Shown one piece after another: positions 20,614 to 28,746 of a stretch of DNA of 64,000 bases. This stretch comes from an uncultured Lachnospiraceae bacterium (GTDB lineage Bacteria; Bacillota; Clostridia; Lachnospirales; Lachnospiraceae), in the NCBI GenBank assembly GCA_934899185.1, contig CAKXYI010000002.1:248001-312000 (forward strand). Reading direction: 5' to 3'. Below the pieces are notes generated by a model. The model was not told the origin of the DNA. It made no database searches and saw only the letters and a list, made by a program, of their open reading frames with translations. How positions within the stretch are numbered: the stretch's first letter is position 1; each line of letters starts with the position of its first letter. The position numbers and the translations under genes were made by a program.

Positions 20614-21414
20614 ATGAAAAAGTATGTTTTAGTCACCGGGGCAAGTGGTGGCATTGGAAAAGCGGTAGCGGAATATCTGGCGGCAAACGGATATCATGTT
20701 TTTGGTACTTTTAATTCTATGCCACAGCAGTCTCATGATTCGATAGAAGCATTGCAGATGAATGTTACAAGTCGCGAGAGTGTAGAAAAGGCATATGCCG
20801 AGGTATCTGAAAAAACGGATCATTTAGAGGGTATCATCAATATTGCAGGAGCCATGTATATGGGATCCTTGATTGAAGAGCCGGCAGAAACCATGAAACG
20901 CATTTTGGACATTAATGTCTATGGTATGTGTCTGGTAAATGAAGTATTCTTTCCATTGGTTGAAAAAGGCCATGGTCGTATTATTAACTGTTCTAGTGAA
21001 TATGGTACTTATGCGACTGTTCCATTCAATGCTTTTTACACGGCAAGTAAACATGCTGTTGAGTGTTATTCCGATGGATTACGAAGAGAACTCAGATATC
21101 TCGGAATTCCGGTCGTTACGATTCGTCCGGGGGCATTCAAGACGAAAATGGAAACAGGAACAGCGGATGCGTTTGCAGAAATCTGTGCGAAGACAACGCA
21201 TTATAAGCGGAATTTAGACAAAATAACTCCAATGCTTGTCAATGGTACGAAAAATGCGAAGGATACATCCGTTATAGCAAAGGTGGTCTATGAAGCCATG
21301 ACAGCAAAAAAACCAAAACGTGTGTATAAGTCAAATCATAATCTGGCAGTGAAATTCATGTCCATATTGCCACAGGGAATGATTGATACAATCTTTTATT
21401 GTATGTTCCGGTAA
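20614..21414 (+). CDS. Classical short-chain dehydrogenase/reductase
   Basis: About 266 residues. N-terminal TGASGGIG cofactor motif, NIAGA (NNAG-like) near residue 85, catalytic Ser in INCSSEYG and Tyr/Lys in FYTASKHAVE (YxxxK). The C-terminal part is typical of classical SDRs acting on lipids, sugars or steroids. I prefer ATG 20614 (MKKYVLVTG); a GTG at 20596 would add six residues. It follows the chemoreceptor by 28 bp. With the two epimerase-like enzymes it makes three NAD(P)-linked oxidoreductases in the island. Substrate not decided. Confidence 0.88.
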   Translation: MKKYVLVTGASGGIGKAVAEYLAANGYHVFGTFNSMPQQSHDSIEALQMNVTSRESVEKAYAEVSEKTDHLEGIINIAGAMYMGSLIEEPAETMKRILDINVYGMCLVNEVFFPLVEKGHGRIINCSSEYGTYATVPFNAFYTASKHAVECYSDGLRRELRYLGIPVVTIRPGAFKTKMETGTADAFAEICAKTTHYKRNLDKITPMLVNGTKNAKDTSVIAKVVYEAMTAKKPKRVYKSNHNLAVKFMSILPQGMIDTIFYCMFR

Positions 21415-21509
21415 TTCTGTGACAATATGGTCAATGTATAAAATGTCGTAAATGAATTGATGGTAAAAACAACAAGCTCAATGAAAACTGTAATGTATAG
21501 GGAGAAGAT

Positions 21510-22577
21510 ATGGTTAAAAAGACAAAAAGAAGAATAATATCACGACGAATCCTTATAGTAATTGCTGCGATTGTTTTATTGGCATTTTTGAGCCAGGCTG
21601 GACGAGGCGGTAGTTATGTGGACAAAGACGGCAGCTATAAGCATTTGACGACGTCAACATCCTACTACCACATATATAATCATCCTATATGGAACGGAAA
21701 TGGAAAAGAAATTTTTTCGCCATGGGAAAAAGAATCGTTAGCTGATTTGACAGGATTTATGAGTGTGAAGGCGCTTTGCCATTGGTGTGGTTGGGATGCA
21801 GAAACAACGATTGATGCCTTAAATTACATGATTGATCAGGCAAATGAAGATAATGTTTATGTATATGATGTCTATTCTGAGAAAGAAATACAAAAACATC
21901 CATATTTGAAAAATGCGAAAATGGTCTTTATTAAAGGAGATGCAGATAAGCCAGTTGCTATTGTTGCAGCGGGAGGTGGTTATACAGCGGTACGTTCTGA
22001 TACAGAAGCATTTCCTTATGCATGGAAATTAAATGAAAAAGGATACAATGTTGCGGTTTTACGTTATCGAACAGGACAGGATTTAAGCGCATCCGGAAAT
22101 CCGGACATGGTTGCAGAAGCGGGAAAAGATATGATAGAAGCGATTCGTTTTCTGCAAGATAAACAGAAAGAATTAGGCATTTCTATGGAGGGATATTCCC
22201 TTTGGGGAAGTTCCGCCGGAGGCGGTCTTATAACATCGTTTAGTTTTGCCTGTCAGAATAAAAGTTTTCAGGAGCTCGGGATACCAAAACCGGCAGCACA
22301 GATTCTTGTGTACACACACGCAGCATATTTTGACTTGTTATCTTTTCAAGCAGATGATGTCCCTACTTTTACCATTGTAGGTAAAGGAGATACGTATGGT
22401 GGAGATGTAATTATGGATAAAAAGGTTCCGGAGATGGAAGAGGCTGGTATGAAAGTGGAATACCATAAATATGAGGATTATGAACATGGAACCGGTTTGG
22501 GGATTGGAACGTCGGCGGAGGGCTGGATTGATAAGGCAATGAATTTCTGGCAGGAACAGCTCAAAGAAGCACAGTGA
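21510..22577 (+). CDS. Membrane-anchored alpha/beta hydrolase (acetyl-esterase-like)
   Basis: 355 residues. A signal anchor at about 10-28 (ILIVIAAIVLLAFLSQAG) precedes an esterase/lipase fold. AAGGGYTAVRSDTE is the oxyanion HGG-like loop, Ser235 in WGSSAGGGL is the nucleophile, Asp in GKGDTYGG and His in DYEHGTGLG complete a triad. Similar to BD-FAE/Axe-type hemicellulose acetyl esterases. It is exported and tethered, probably removing acetyl groups before uptake. GGGAGAAG precedes the ATG. It is one of six esterase-like genes in the island. Confidence 0.86.
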   Translation: MVKKTKRRIISRRILIVIAAIVLLAFLSQAGRGGSYVDKDGSYKHLTTSTSYYHIYNHPIWNGNGKEIFSPWEKESLADLTGFMSVKALCHWCGWDAETTIDALNYMIDQANEDNVYVYDVYSEKEIQKHPYLKNAKMVFIKGDADKPVAIVAAGGGYTAVRSDTEAFPYAWKLNEKGYNVAVLRYRTGQDLSASGNPDMVAEAGKDMIEAIRFLQDKQKELGISMEGYSLWGSSAGGGLITSFSFACQNKSFQELGIPKPAAQILVYTHAAYFDLLSFQADDVPTFTIVGKGDTYGGDVIMDKKVPEMEEAGMKVEYHKYEDYEHGTGLGIGTSAEGWIDKAMNFWQEQLKEAQ

Positions 22578-22606
22578 AAAATGGCGTAAAGGATTTGATT
22601 GTAAAA

Positions 22607-22653
22607 AACTACAAACTTAATTACAAAAAAAGAAACATTATTAGATATATTTA
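22607..22653 (+). promoter_or_regulatory. Candidate AraC-dependent promoter of small lipoprotein gene
   Basis: AACTACAAAC at 22607-22616 and TTAATTACAAAA from 22617 resemble the AAYTACAAR sites at 25316 and 33071. TATATT at 22646-22651 is a possible -10. A small perfect inverted repeat GTCGTAAAACGAC (22691-22703) lies just upstream of the ribosome site. The spacing is less regular than in the other copies. Confidence 0.4.
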
Positions 22654-22723
22654 CAAAATAAACTTGTTATATTTATTTCATCAAGAGGGAGTCGTAAAAC
22701 GACTTATGAAGGAGGACAATATA

Positions 22724-23269
22724 ATGAAAAAAAGAACAATCAAATTACTCAGCTTACTTTGTGTAGCAGTACTTGCAATGGGGGCTTTTGTTGGATGCGG
22801 AAGCAAGAAAGCAGACACAGCTAAGACAGATGATACCAAGCAGGAAGCAAGCAAAGACACAGAAAAAGAAGAAGCAAAAGATGATGCAAAAGATGATGCA
22901 GATGCATCTGAAGGCGGTGAGGCAACATCAGATGGTACAATCGAAGGTCTTTTAAAGACATTGGAAGGTGAAGATGCACACATGATTCTTTCCGGTGTTG
23001 GTGATGGCTGGGCTCCAACAGCAATGGTACTTTTAAATGATGGTACATTCTATTGCTTAGTTGACTATGCTGGTCAGGCAACTGTAAACTTTGCAACCGG
23101 TGATTGGACAGAGAACGCAGATGGTTCTATCACAGCAACAGGAGCACTTTACACAGATGGATCAGAGCTTGATTATGAAATCGCTAAGAATGGTGATGAG
23201 TATACAACATCTCTTCAGATTCCTGATACAGAAACAAACGTTGATTTGACAGGCACAGTTGCAGAATAA
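22724..23269 (+). CDS. Small secreted lipoprotein, function unknown
   Basis: 181 residues. Signal peptide with lipobox FVGC (Cys25), then an Asp/Glu/Lys-rich linker of about 45 residues (KQEASKDTEKEEAKDDAKDD), then a compact C-terminal beta domain of ~110 residues (AMVLLNDGTFYCLVDYAGQA, TGDWTENADGSITATG) resembling a lipocalin-like barrel; that resemblance is by pattern only. A strong AAGGAGG at about 22710 supports ATG 22724; the in-frame upstream extension lacks a ribosome site and would bury the signal peptide. It has its own upstream promoter region, so it could be a highly expressed binding lipoprotein. Confidence 0.8.
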   Translation: MKKRTIKLLSLLCVAVLAMGAFVGCGSKKADTAKTDDTKQEASKDTEKEEAKDDAKDDADASEGGEATSDGTIEGLLKTLEGEDAHMILSGVGDGWAPTAMVLLNDGTFYCLVDYAGQATVNFATGDWTENADGSITATGALYTDGSELDYEIAKNGDEYTTSLQIPDTETNVDLTGTVAE

Positions 23270-23279
23270 AAGAAATAAT

Positions 23280-23313
23280 AAATGTGCTGGTTACGAAAGT
23301 AGCTGGCACATTT
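23280..23313 (+). other. Stem-loop between lipoprotein genes
   Basis: AAATGTGC (23280-23287) pairs with GCACATTT (23306-23313). The T run is only part of the stem, so termination is partial at best. It could let the small lipoprotein be made in excess over the large one downstream. Confidence 0.5.
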
Positions 23314-23333
23314 ACTATATGAGGAGTGATGAA

Positions 23334-25172
23334 ATGAAAAAAAGAATCATTGCACTTATGGGATGTTTTGTGCTTACCCTGTCATGCTTTGCTGGGTGTG
23401 GAAGCACAGACTCTGCATCAAAAGACGCAAAAGATGCAGACGAAAATGTGACATTTCCATATGACGAGTTTACGGTTAAGTTCGATGCTAATACGACACC
23501 AGATGATCTGACCGATGATGAATCTTTTACCTACTGGACGAAGGGATGGGATTCTAAGAAAAAAACATCTACCGTTACCTATAAGGCGACAGCAGATGCT
23601 TATGTCCATGAGGATGATGTTCCGATTCCGACCAGAAAAGGATATTACTTTGCTGGATGGCAGACAGAACCTGTGGTTACCGACGACGATATTGTCAATG
23701 GTGTATCCAAATATCAGGTGTTTTTTGATACAAAGATCAGTTCCCTGGGTGAAGATGCTATAAAAAACAAATCAGAAGACGAAGTAAAAGCTCGTGAGTT
23801 ATCGCAGGATGTCAATTATATCAAAGATATGAAGAATCTGACGGACGATGGTACCGTTACCTTTTACGCAAGATGGGTAGAAGCAAAAGAGATTTCTACA
23901 GAAGAAGATTTAAAGAATATTAAAAATGATCTTTATGGTGCGTATGTTCTGACAAATGATATTACATTGACGAGCGATTGGGAACCAATCGGCATGTATT
24001 TTACCAATTATGAATATTACAATGTTGATTGGTGGACGTATGCATTCCGCGGTACTTTAGATGGACAGGGACACACGATAAGTGGTCTTGTTGTCAATGG
24101 AGCGGAACGCATCAATCCGGGATATGACAAGGATGACAATGCCAGATGGTATGCAGATGGTGTAAGCTGTTCTGGAGCAGCAGGGCTTTTTGGTGCCGCT
24201 TGTAAAGCGACATTTACAAATCTGACCATCGAATCTCCGCAATTTAATATTGCAGATGAAAATGCATATAGTGGAGATCACCTTTATGTTGCATCCCTTT
24301 GCAGTTTTGACATGGGATCCTCTCTGAAAGATATCATAGTCAATAATCCAACGATTCATGTGACATACGATGATACAAAGCTGAATTTCGCAAAATCGCT
24401 GTTTACCACTATTGCAGGAATGGAAGCCGGCTCATGGAGTACAACGGTCACCGGCTGTCAGGTAAATAATGCGGTCATTGATGCAAACATTACAACAGAA
24501 CAGGCACATGGCGGTGAAGTGTACGTCGGTGGTATGCTAGGTGAGTGTTATGCAAGCATTAAGACAAGCAATGCCAGTGCAAAGATTACATTAAATGGCC
24601 AGGATGTATCCAAGGCGAAAGAAGATACGGAACTGGTAGTTAATGTAGGTGGTGTTGGTGCAGCGAATGCAGCAGCAACAACGACAACAACAGATTCTGA
24701 TATTGAGGTCAATATTGCAAAAGAATCCGGAAAATCTTCTGTCAATGTCGGTGGATTTGCAGGTGCGCAGCGTTACCAGCAGGTATCAAAATGTGATATC
24801 AAATCAAACATCAAAACAGATTGTAAGTTGGATGAAAAAGAAGGTGCATTGAATGTGGGATCTGTTCTCGGCAGAATGGATATATTCTATGCAACACTCA
24901 TCTTAAAATATGCGGATGGCGTGAAGTGCGGATGTACGGACAACACAACAAATGTTACCTATAATGGCAGTCCATATAATGTCCTTATGGCAGATGGTGG
25001 ATATCCGGTAGTAAATGGAGAAAAGGTTACTTATGTTGCTCCAAAAGATTATACGGATGAGGATACCGGAACAAGTTACAAGGCAAATCTGGATGATGTT
25101 GTCAAGGCATATGGAAGTTATCTTCCAAAAGAAGGACTTACCAAGAACATTATGTTTATTGAAATTCAATAA
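23334..25172 (+). CDS. Lipoprotein with InlB-type repeat and beta-helix-like domain (paralogue)
   Basis: 612 residues. Lipobox CFAGC with Cys22. An InlB B-like repeat (RKGYYFAGWQTEP...VTFYARW) leads into ISTEEDLKNIKNDLYGAY, the same transition as the protein at 12915. Beta-helix/GLUG-like units follow (FRGTLDGQGHTISGLVV, AAGLFGAACKATFTNLTI, VYVGGMLGECYASI, VNVGGFAGAQRY). A Thr-rich patch (AAATTTTTDS) lies near residue 465. Probably a surface glycan-binding or adhesin lipoprotein. The ATG is preceded by GAGGA at 23321-23325; a longer frame upstream has no start signal. Confidence 0.85.
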   Translation: MKKRIIALMGCFVLTLSCFAGCGSTDSASKDAKDADENVTFPYDEFTVKFDANTTPDDLTDDESFTYWTKGWDSKKKTSTVTYKATADAYVHEDDVPIPTRKGYYFAGWQTEPVVTDDDIVNGVSKYQVFFDTKISSLGEDAIKNKSEDEVKARELSQDVNYIKDMKNLTDDGTVTFYARWVEAKEISTEEDLKNIKNDLYGAYVLTNDITLTSDWEPIGMYFTNYEYYNVDWWTYAFRGTLDGQGHTISGLVVNGAERINPGYDKDDNARWYADGVSCSGAAGLFGAACKATFTNLTIESPQFNIADENAYSGDHLYVASLCSFDMGSSLKDIIVNNPTIHVTYDDTKLNFAKSLFTTIAGMEAGSWSTTVTGCQVNNAVIDANITTEQAHGGEVYVGGMLGECYASIKTSNASAKITLNGQDVSKAKEDTELVVNVGGVGAANAAATTTTTDSDIEVNIAKESGKSSVNVGGFAGAQRYQQVSKCDIKSNIKTDCKLDEKEGALNVGSVLGRMDIFYATLILKYADGVKCGCTDNTTNVTYNGSPYNVLMADGGYPVVNGEKVTYVAPKDYTDEDTGTSYKANLDDVVKAYGSYLPKEGLTKNIMFIEIQ

Positions 25173-25209
25173 TTTACTTTTCCTTTTTTATATATAACCC
25201 TTCTGAAGA

Positions 25210-25241
25210 AGAGACTGGTGCGAAAGCATGGGTCTCTTTTT
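25210..25241 (+). terminator. Intrinsic terminator after large lipoprotein
   Basis: AGAGAC (25210-25215) pairs with GTCTCT (25232-25237) with an inner TGC-GAAA-GCA loop, followed by five Ts. It ends the long operon that begins upstream. Confidence 0.8.
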
Positions 25242-25315
25242 CGATGTGCAATTTTTTGATATTTTTTATAACAAAACATAGCAGGAAAATGCGTATATAG
25301 GAAAAATTGATAAAA

Positions 25316-25359
25316 CGCTAACATAATTACAAGAAATTTTGAGGCGTCTGCCGTATAGT
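25316..25359 (+). promoter_or_regulatory. Activator-type promoter of GH43 gene
   Basis: CGCTAACATAATTACAAG with a following AAA fills 25316-25336. The last six bases occupy the -35 position, 17 bp before TATAGT at 25354-25359. The copy at 33071-33114 agrees at 20 of 21 bases with identical 17-bp spacing. No ordinary TTGACA is present, which suits an AraC-type activator. Confidence 0.65.
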
Positions 25360-25432
25360 GAAATAAAGCATTGAGAAAAGAACAGAATGCTAGCATGTGA
25401 AGATAGAAATAGAAAAAGGAAATGATTGTAAA

Positions 25433-26920
25433 ATGAAACAACAGATTTATAACCCATATTTACCGTTAGAGAATTATATCCCGGATGGAGAGCCACATGT
25501 TTTTGGCGACAGACTCTATGTTTATGGATCCCATGATGCGGAAAATGGCACAGAATTCTGCGTATTAGATTATGAGTGCTTTTCGGCTCCTATGGATGAT
25601 CTTTCCGATTGGAGAAGTGAGGGCATCATATATCGTGCGGCGCAGGATCCGGGGAGAAATGATAAAGATAAGTATATGTATGCGCCGGATGTCGTACAGG
25701 GAAAGGATGGCAGATATTATATTTATTATGCCATGAGTGGCGGACATTTTACAGGAGCAATCCATGTAGCAGTCTGCGATGAACCGGCCGGAAAATATGA
25801 ATATTACGGTGAGGTAAGAAATGCAGATGGCTCGACTTATGACAGGTGTATTACCTTTGATCCGGGGCTTTTAAATGATGATGGAAAGATCTATCTCTAT
25901 TATGGCTGGGCAATCGGAACAGGCGGAAGAAGAATACCGGGAATGCTTGCAAAGATGGCATCGGTTATATGTAAGCATTTTGTTTCACCCAAATTATTTG
26001 AAAAGACAAAGGAGCAGATGGCACGTGAAGCACAAGGTATTGAAGGTGGAAATGTCGTTCAGCTGGCAGATGATATGCTTACAGTGATAGGAGATCCAAA
26101 GCGTTTAGCACCAGGGCAGTTTGATGCCATAGGAAGTCAGTGGGAAGATCATGCCTTTTTTGAAGCAAGTTCCATGCGAAAAATAGGGGATACCTATTAT
26201 TACATTTTTTCATCACAGGTGAACCACGAACTTTGTTATGCAACCAGTAAGTATCCGGACAGGGATTTTACATATCGCGGTGTTATCATATCAAATGGTG
26301 ATATTGGCTATGGTGGGCGAAAGACAAAAGAACGTCTGGCTATGTCGGGAAACAATCATGGAAGTCTTGTCTGCGTCAAGGGGCAATGGTATATCTTTTA
26401 TCACAGACATACCAATAAAACGTGCTATAGCCGTCAAGGCTGCGCAGAAAAAATAATCATTTTGCCGGATGGCAGTATTCCGCAGGTTGAGATGACATCA
26501 CAGGGACTAAGTGATGGACCCTTAAAGGCATGCGGCAGTTATCCGGCAGCAATCTGTTGTAATTTATACAATCCGAAGCTTCAAAAAATCGGACATACAC
26601 CTGTGATTGGAAATAGTGACCGCATCCCTTATGTGACTTGTCGTGAAGAGGAACGTTTTGTGGCAGATTTTTGTGATGATGCTGTGGCTGGTTATAAATA
26701 TTTCGATTTTACAGGACAGACGCAGCTTACAGTTACCTATCGCGGCAGCGGAAAACTGCGTGTTTTTACCGAAGATAAGACCTTGGGCGAGATGACGCTG
26801 ACACCGACAGAGACATGGAAAACAGCAACGATATCTTTTTCAGAAGATGGAAAACATGCCCTATATTTACAGACAGTAGGAGATACCATGTGCGACTTGC
26901 TGGAGATTGGTTTTTGTTAG
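25433..26920 (+). CDS. Glycoside hydrolase family 43 protein
   Basis: 496-residue cytosolic (no signal peptide) five-bladed beta-propeller enzyme. The three family acids are visible: Asp18 in YIPDGEPHVF (base), Asp86 in YAPDVVQGKDG (pKa modulator) and Glu244 in FFEASSMRKI (acid). After about residue 330 a beta-sandwich, possibly a CBM6-like domain, follows (TGQTQLTVTYRGSGKLRV). GH43 members are beta-xylosidases, arabinofuranosidases and galactosidases; which one is not decided. ATG 25433 is chosen since it begins at the family's usual N-terminus; a GTG at 25397 is in frame. It has its own promoter. Confidence 0.9.
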   Translation: MKQQIYNPYLPLENYIPDGEPHVFGDRLYVYGSHDAENGTEFCVLDYECFSAPMDDLSDWRSEGIIYRAAQDPGRNDKDKYMYAPDVVQGKDGRYYIYYAMSGGHFTGAIHVAVCDEPAGKYEYYGEVRNADGSTYDRCITFDPGLLNDDGKIYLYYGWAIGTGGRRIPGMLAKMASVICKHFVSPKLFEKTKEQMAREAQGIEGGNVVQLADDMLTVIGDPKRLAPGQFDAIGSQWEDHAFFEASSMRKIGDTYYYIFSSQVNHELCYATSKYPDRDFTYRGVIISNGDIGYGGRKTKERLAMSGNNHGSLVCVKGQWYIFYHRHTNKTCYSRQGCAEKIIILPDGSIPQVEMTSQGLSDGPLKACGSYPAAICCNLYNPKLQKIGHTPVIGNSDRIPYVTCREEERFVADFCDDAVAGYKYFDFTGQTQLTVTYRGSGKLRVFTEDKTLGEMTLTPTETWKTATISFSEDGKHALYLQTVGDTMCDLLEIGFC

Positions 26921-26964
26921 AAAGAAGTTCAATCCTAAGGGGCAGAAAGATTGTTTTTGGTAAT

Positions 26965-27034
26965 AAATATTTGACGTGCGTAAAATAAAAATGTATAATA
27001 CGATGTATAAAAATATTTGACGTGCGTAAAATAA
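26965..27034 (+). promoter_or_regulatory. Promoter with duplicated 24-bp operator for HipA-like module
   Basis: Two identical 24-bp repeats, 26965-26988 and 27011-27034 (46-bp period), centred on TTGACGTGCG. The first carries TTGACG (26971-26976), followed after 17 bp by a perfect TATAAT (26994-26999). The second covers the start of the transcript, just before the ribosome site. This is a typical layout for autorepression by a toxin-antitoxin-like complex. Confidence 0.8.
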
Positions 27035-27048
27035 TATGAGGTGGTTTC

Positions 27049-27861
27049 ATGAAAACAAGAGTAATCAGAGAAAAGCAGGATCTGACCTATTTGAATTGGT
27101 CCCATATTCGAAGTTCCAGTGGAACAGCAGGCACTTTTTTGAAATCAGAGTCTTCTTTATATGATAAAAAAATATATTACAAATTATCTAATTTCGATCC
27201 TGTAAATGGTATTGTAGGACATGAGTGTGTTAATGAAATAATCGTTGACCGTTTACTTACGATACTTGGAGTGGAACATCTTCACTATGAACTCATCTAT
27301 GCAGATATTGAAATTGAGGGAAGAATATATACGACATATGTGTGTGCGTCCGAGGACTTTAAGAAGCGTGGTGAGAGTAAGGTTGCCCTCGATGATTATT
27401 ATCGAACCAATGCCATAAAGGGAGAGTCGCATTATGATTTTTGTGTGAGGCAAGGCTGGAAAGATTATATAGAGCAGATGATTGCTGTTGACTATCTCAT
27501 ATTAAATAGGGATCGGCATGGCGCAAATATTGAAGTGCTTCGAAATGCAAGAGCAAAAACAATTCGGATTGCCCCTTTGTTTGATCATGGCTTGTCTTTG
27601 TTATACTCCTGTACATCGGATGCTATGGTGAAAAATTTTGATGTGTCAGAGGATAAACGATGTCAGAACTTTATAGGCTCCTATTCCTGTTACGAAAATT
27701 TAAAGCTGATTGAGAACAAAAAGAAAATATTTGCAAGAGAACTAAAAGAGAGTGACAAAGAGATTCTTTTTGAAGATTTGCATGGGATATTATCGGAGAC
27801 GCACTTAGATGCTATTTGGAATATGATTTATAAGAGGTATCAGGTCTATGAAAGCTTATGA
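27049..27861 (+). CDS. HipA-like Ser/Thr kinase domain protein
   Basis: 270 residues. The C-terminal HipA fold is recognisable from DYLILNRDRHGANIEV (catalytic DRH loop, Asn for metal) and IAPLFDHGLSLLYS (the DxG-like metal motif). A Ser/Gly-rich SSGTAGTFLKSE near residue 25 may be the P-loop-like nucleotide segment. It is shorter than E. coli HipA (440 residues) and lacks the N-terminal subdomain; the following gene may supply that part. HipA kinases phosphorylate aminoacyl-tRNA synthetases or other proteins. Start ATG 27049 after GAGGTGG. It overlaps the next gene by 14 bp. Confidence 0.85.
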   Translation: MKTRVIREKQDLTYLNWSHIRSSSGTAGTFLKSESSLYDKKIYYKLSNFDPVNGIVGHECVNEIIVDRLLTILGVEHLHYELIYADIEIEGRIYTTYVCASEDFKKRGESKVALDDYYRTNAIKGESHYDFCVRQGWKDYIEQMIAVDYLILNRDRHGANIEVLRNARAKTIRIAPLFDHGLSLLYSCTSDAMVKNFDVSEDKRCQNFIGSYSCYENLKLIENKKKIFARELKESDKEILFEDLHGILSETHLDAIWNMIYKRYQVYESL

Positions 27862-28645
27862 AATATGGGATGATGAAAATCAGTTATCCATAGGAGTCTT
27901 ACAATATTTTGATAAAGAGCAGAGATATATTATTGAACTTCAGGAGAATTTGGATGAGTGGACTGCTCCTCTTTTGTTTACCAATTTTGTTAAGCGTGGA
28001 ATCTATACCATACCAAGGCAGGAAAGCTATCTATGGGTAAAAGAAAGAGTGATTCCAAGCGGAAGACAAAATATAGATGACATCCTGCGCAATCATAAAA
28101 TGGCAGCATATGATGAGATGAGGATGCTTGAACTGGCAAGGGGAAAATGTTCGCAGGATAGCATGTCGATAAAAAAGATAGATACATTGCCATCCTTTGT
28201 GGTAGAAAGGCAAAAAAAGAACCTTGTGGACTGCTGTATGTGCGATCATTATGTGGTTCTATGCTTTTTTGCAGATCATGTGGTAAAGAAACTTGCGTTA
28301 GAACAACTGAAAGATGTAAGCGGTATCGATAAAATCTTGCAAAATCAACTTCTTTTTGAATCCGGTATGGTGGGGACAGGAGGATATTGTCTGACATTCA
28401 ATGATTCAATCGATATTCCTGCAAAATTCTTATATGATGTAAAAAACGAAATGTCTATAGAAAGCAAGGATTTTGAAACTTATGTGCAAAAAAATCTCTG
28501 GGATACGACGCAGGCTTGTGACGCACTTTCCTGCACGCGCCAAAATCTTTCCTATATGCTCAGAAAAGAGAGCCTATCGCCTTTAAAAACTGATGTAAAG
28601 GGAAATTTATACATGAAAGGAGACGTGCTAAAAAATAAATGGTAG
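27848..28645 (+). CDS. HipA-module partner with C-terminal helix-turn-helix
   Basis: 265 residues; no firm family recognised. Its opening (IWDDENQLSIGVLQYFDKEQRY) and the later SGRQNIDDILRNHKMAAYDEM resemble the N-terminal subdomain region of HipA-type proteins. The final ~50 residues (WDTTQACDALSCTRQNLSYML and on to GNLYMKGDV) read as an excisionase/MerR-like helix-turn-helix. It starts 14 bp inside the kinase gene, so translation is coupled. The role inferred is antitoxin/autoregulator or a split HipA subunit that binds the duplicated operator. This stretch looks more AT-rich than the enzyme genes around it. Confidence 0.75.
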   Translation: MKAYEIWDDENQLSIGVLQYFDKEQRYIIELQENLDEWTAPLLFTNFVKRGIYTIPRQESYLWVKERVIPSGRQNIDDILRNHKMAAYDEMRMLELARGKCSQDSMSIKKIDTLPSFVVERQKKNLVDCCMCDHYVVLCFFADHVVKKLALEQLKDVSGIDKILQNQLLFESGMVGTGGYCLTFNDSIDIPAKFLYDVKNEMSIESKDFETYVQKNLWDTTQACDALSCTRQNLSYMLRKESLSPLKTDVKGNLYMKGDVLKNKW

Positions 28646-28659
28646 AAAAATGATAAATC

Positions 28660-28711
28660 TGCAATAATAATTACATATGTGCAATAAATAAAAGCCTCCT
28701 GTGACTATATT
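28660..28711 (+). promoter_or_regulatory. TGCAATAA direct-repeat operator and promoter
   Basis: TGCAATAA at 28660-28667 and again at 28680-28687, exactly 20 bp apart, with ACATAT between. TATATT at 28706-28711 is a fitting -10, 26 bp after the second repeat begins. The AraC gene at 30985 has the same repeats with the same 20-bp step upstream (32232 and 32252). Confidence 0.65.
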
Positions 28712-28743
28712 TATATGAAAGAAATATAGTTATAGGAGGTTTT
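28691..28743 (+). promoter_or_regulatory. Long hairpin that hides the ribosome site of the next gene
   Basis: The arm 28691-28712 pairs with 28722-28743 over about 20 bp; CCTCC faces GGAGG of the ribosome site. Two of the differences between the arms are G-U pairs on the plus strand. It ends with four Ts, so it may also terminate. The -10 at 28706 lies in the first arm, so only read-through RNA from upstream contains the whole hairpin. Confidence 0.75.
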
Positions 28744-28746
28744 GAT

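Noticed and set aside
22574..22723. In-frame upstream extension of the small lipoprotein
   Set aside because: It would place 50 charged residues before a classic lipoprotein signal peptide; AAGGAGG at ATG 22724 is clear.
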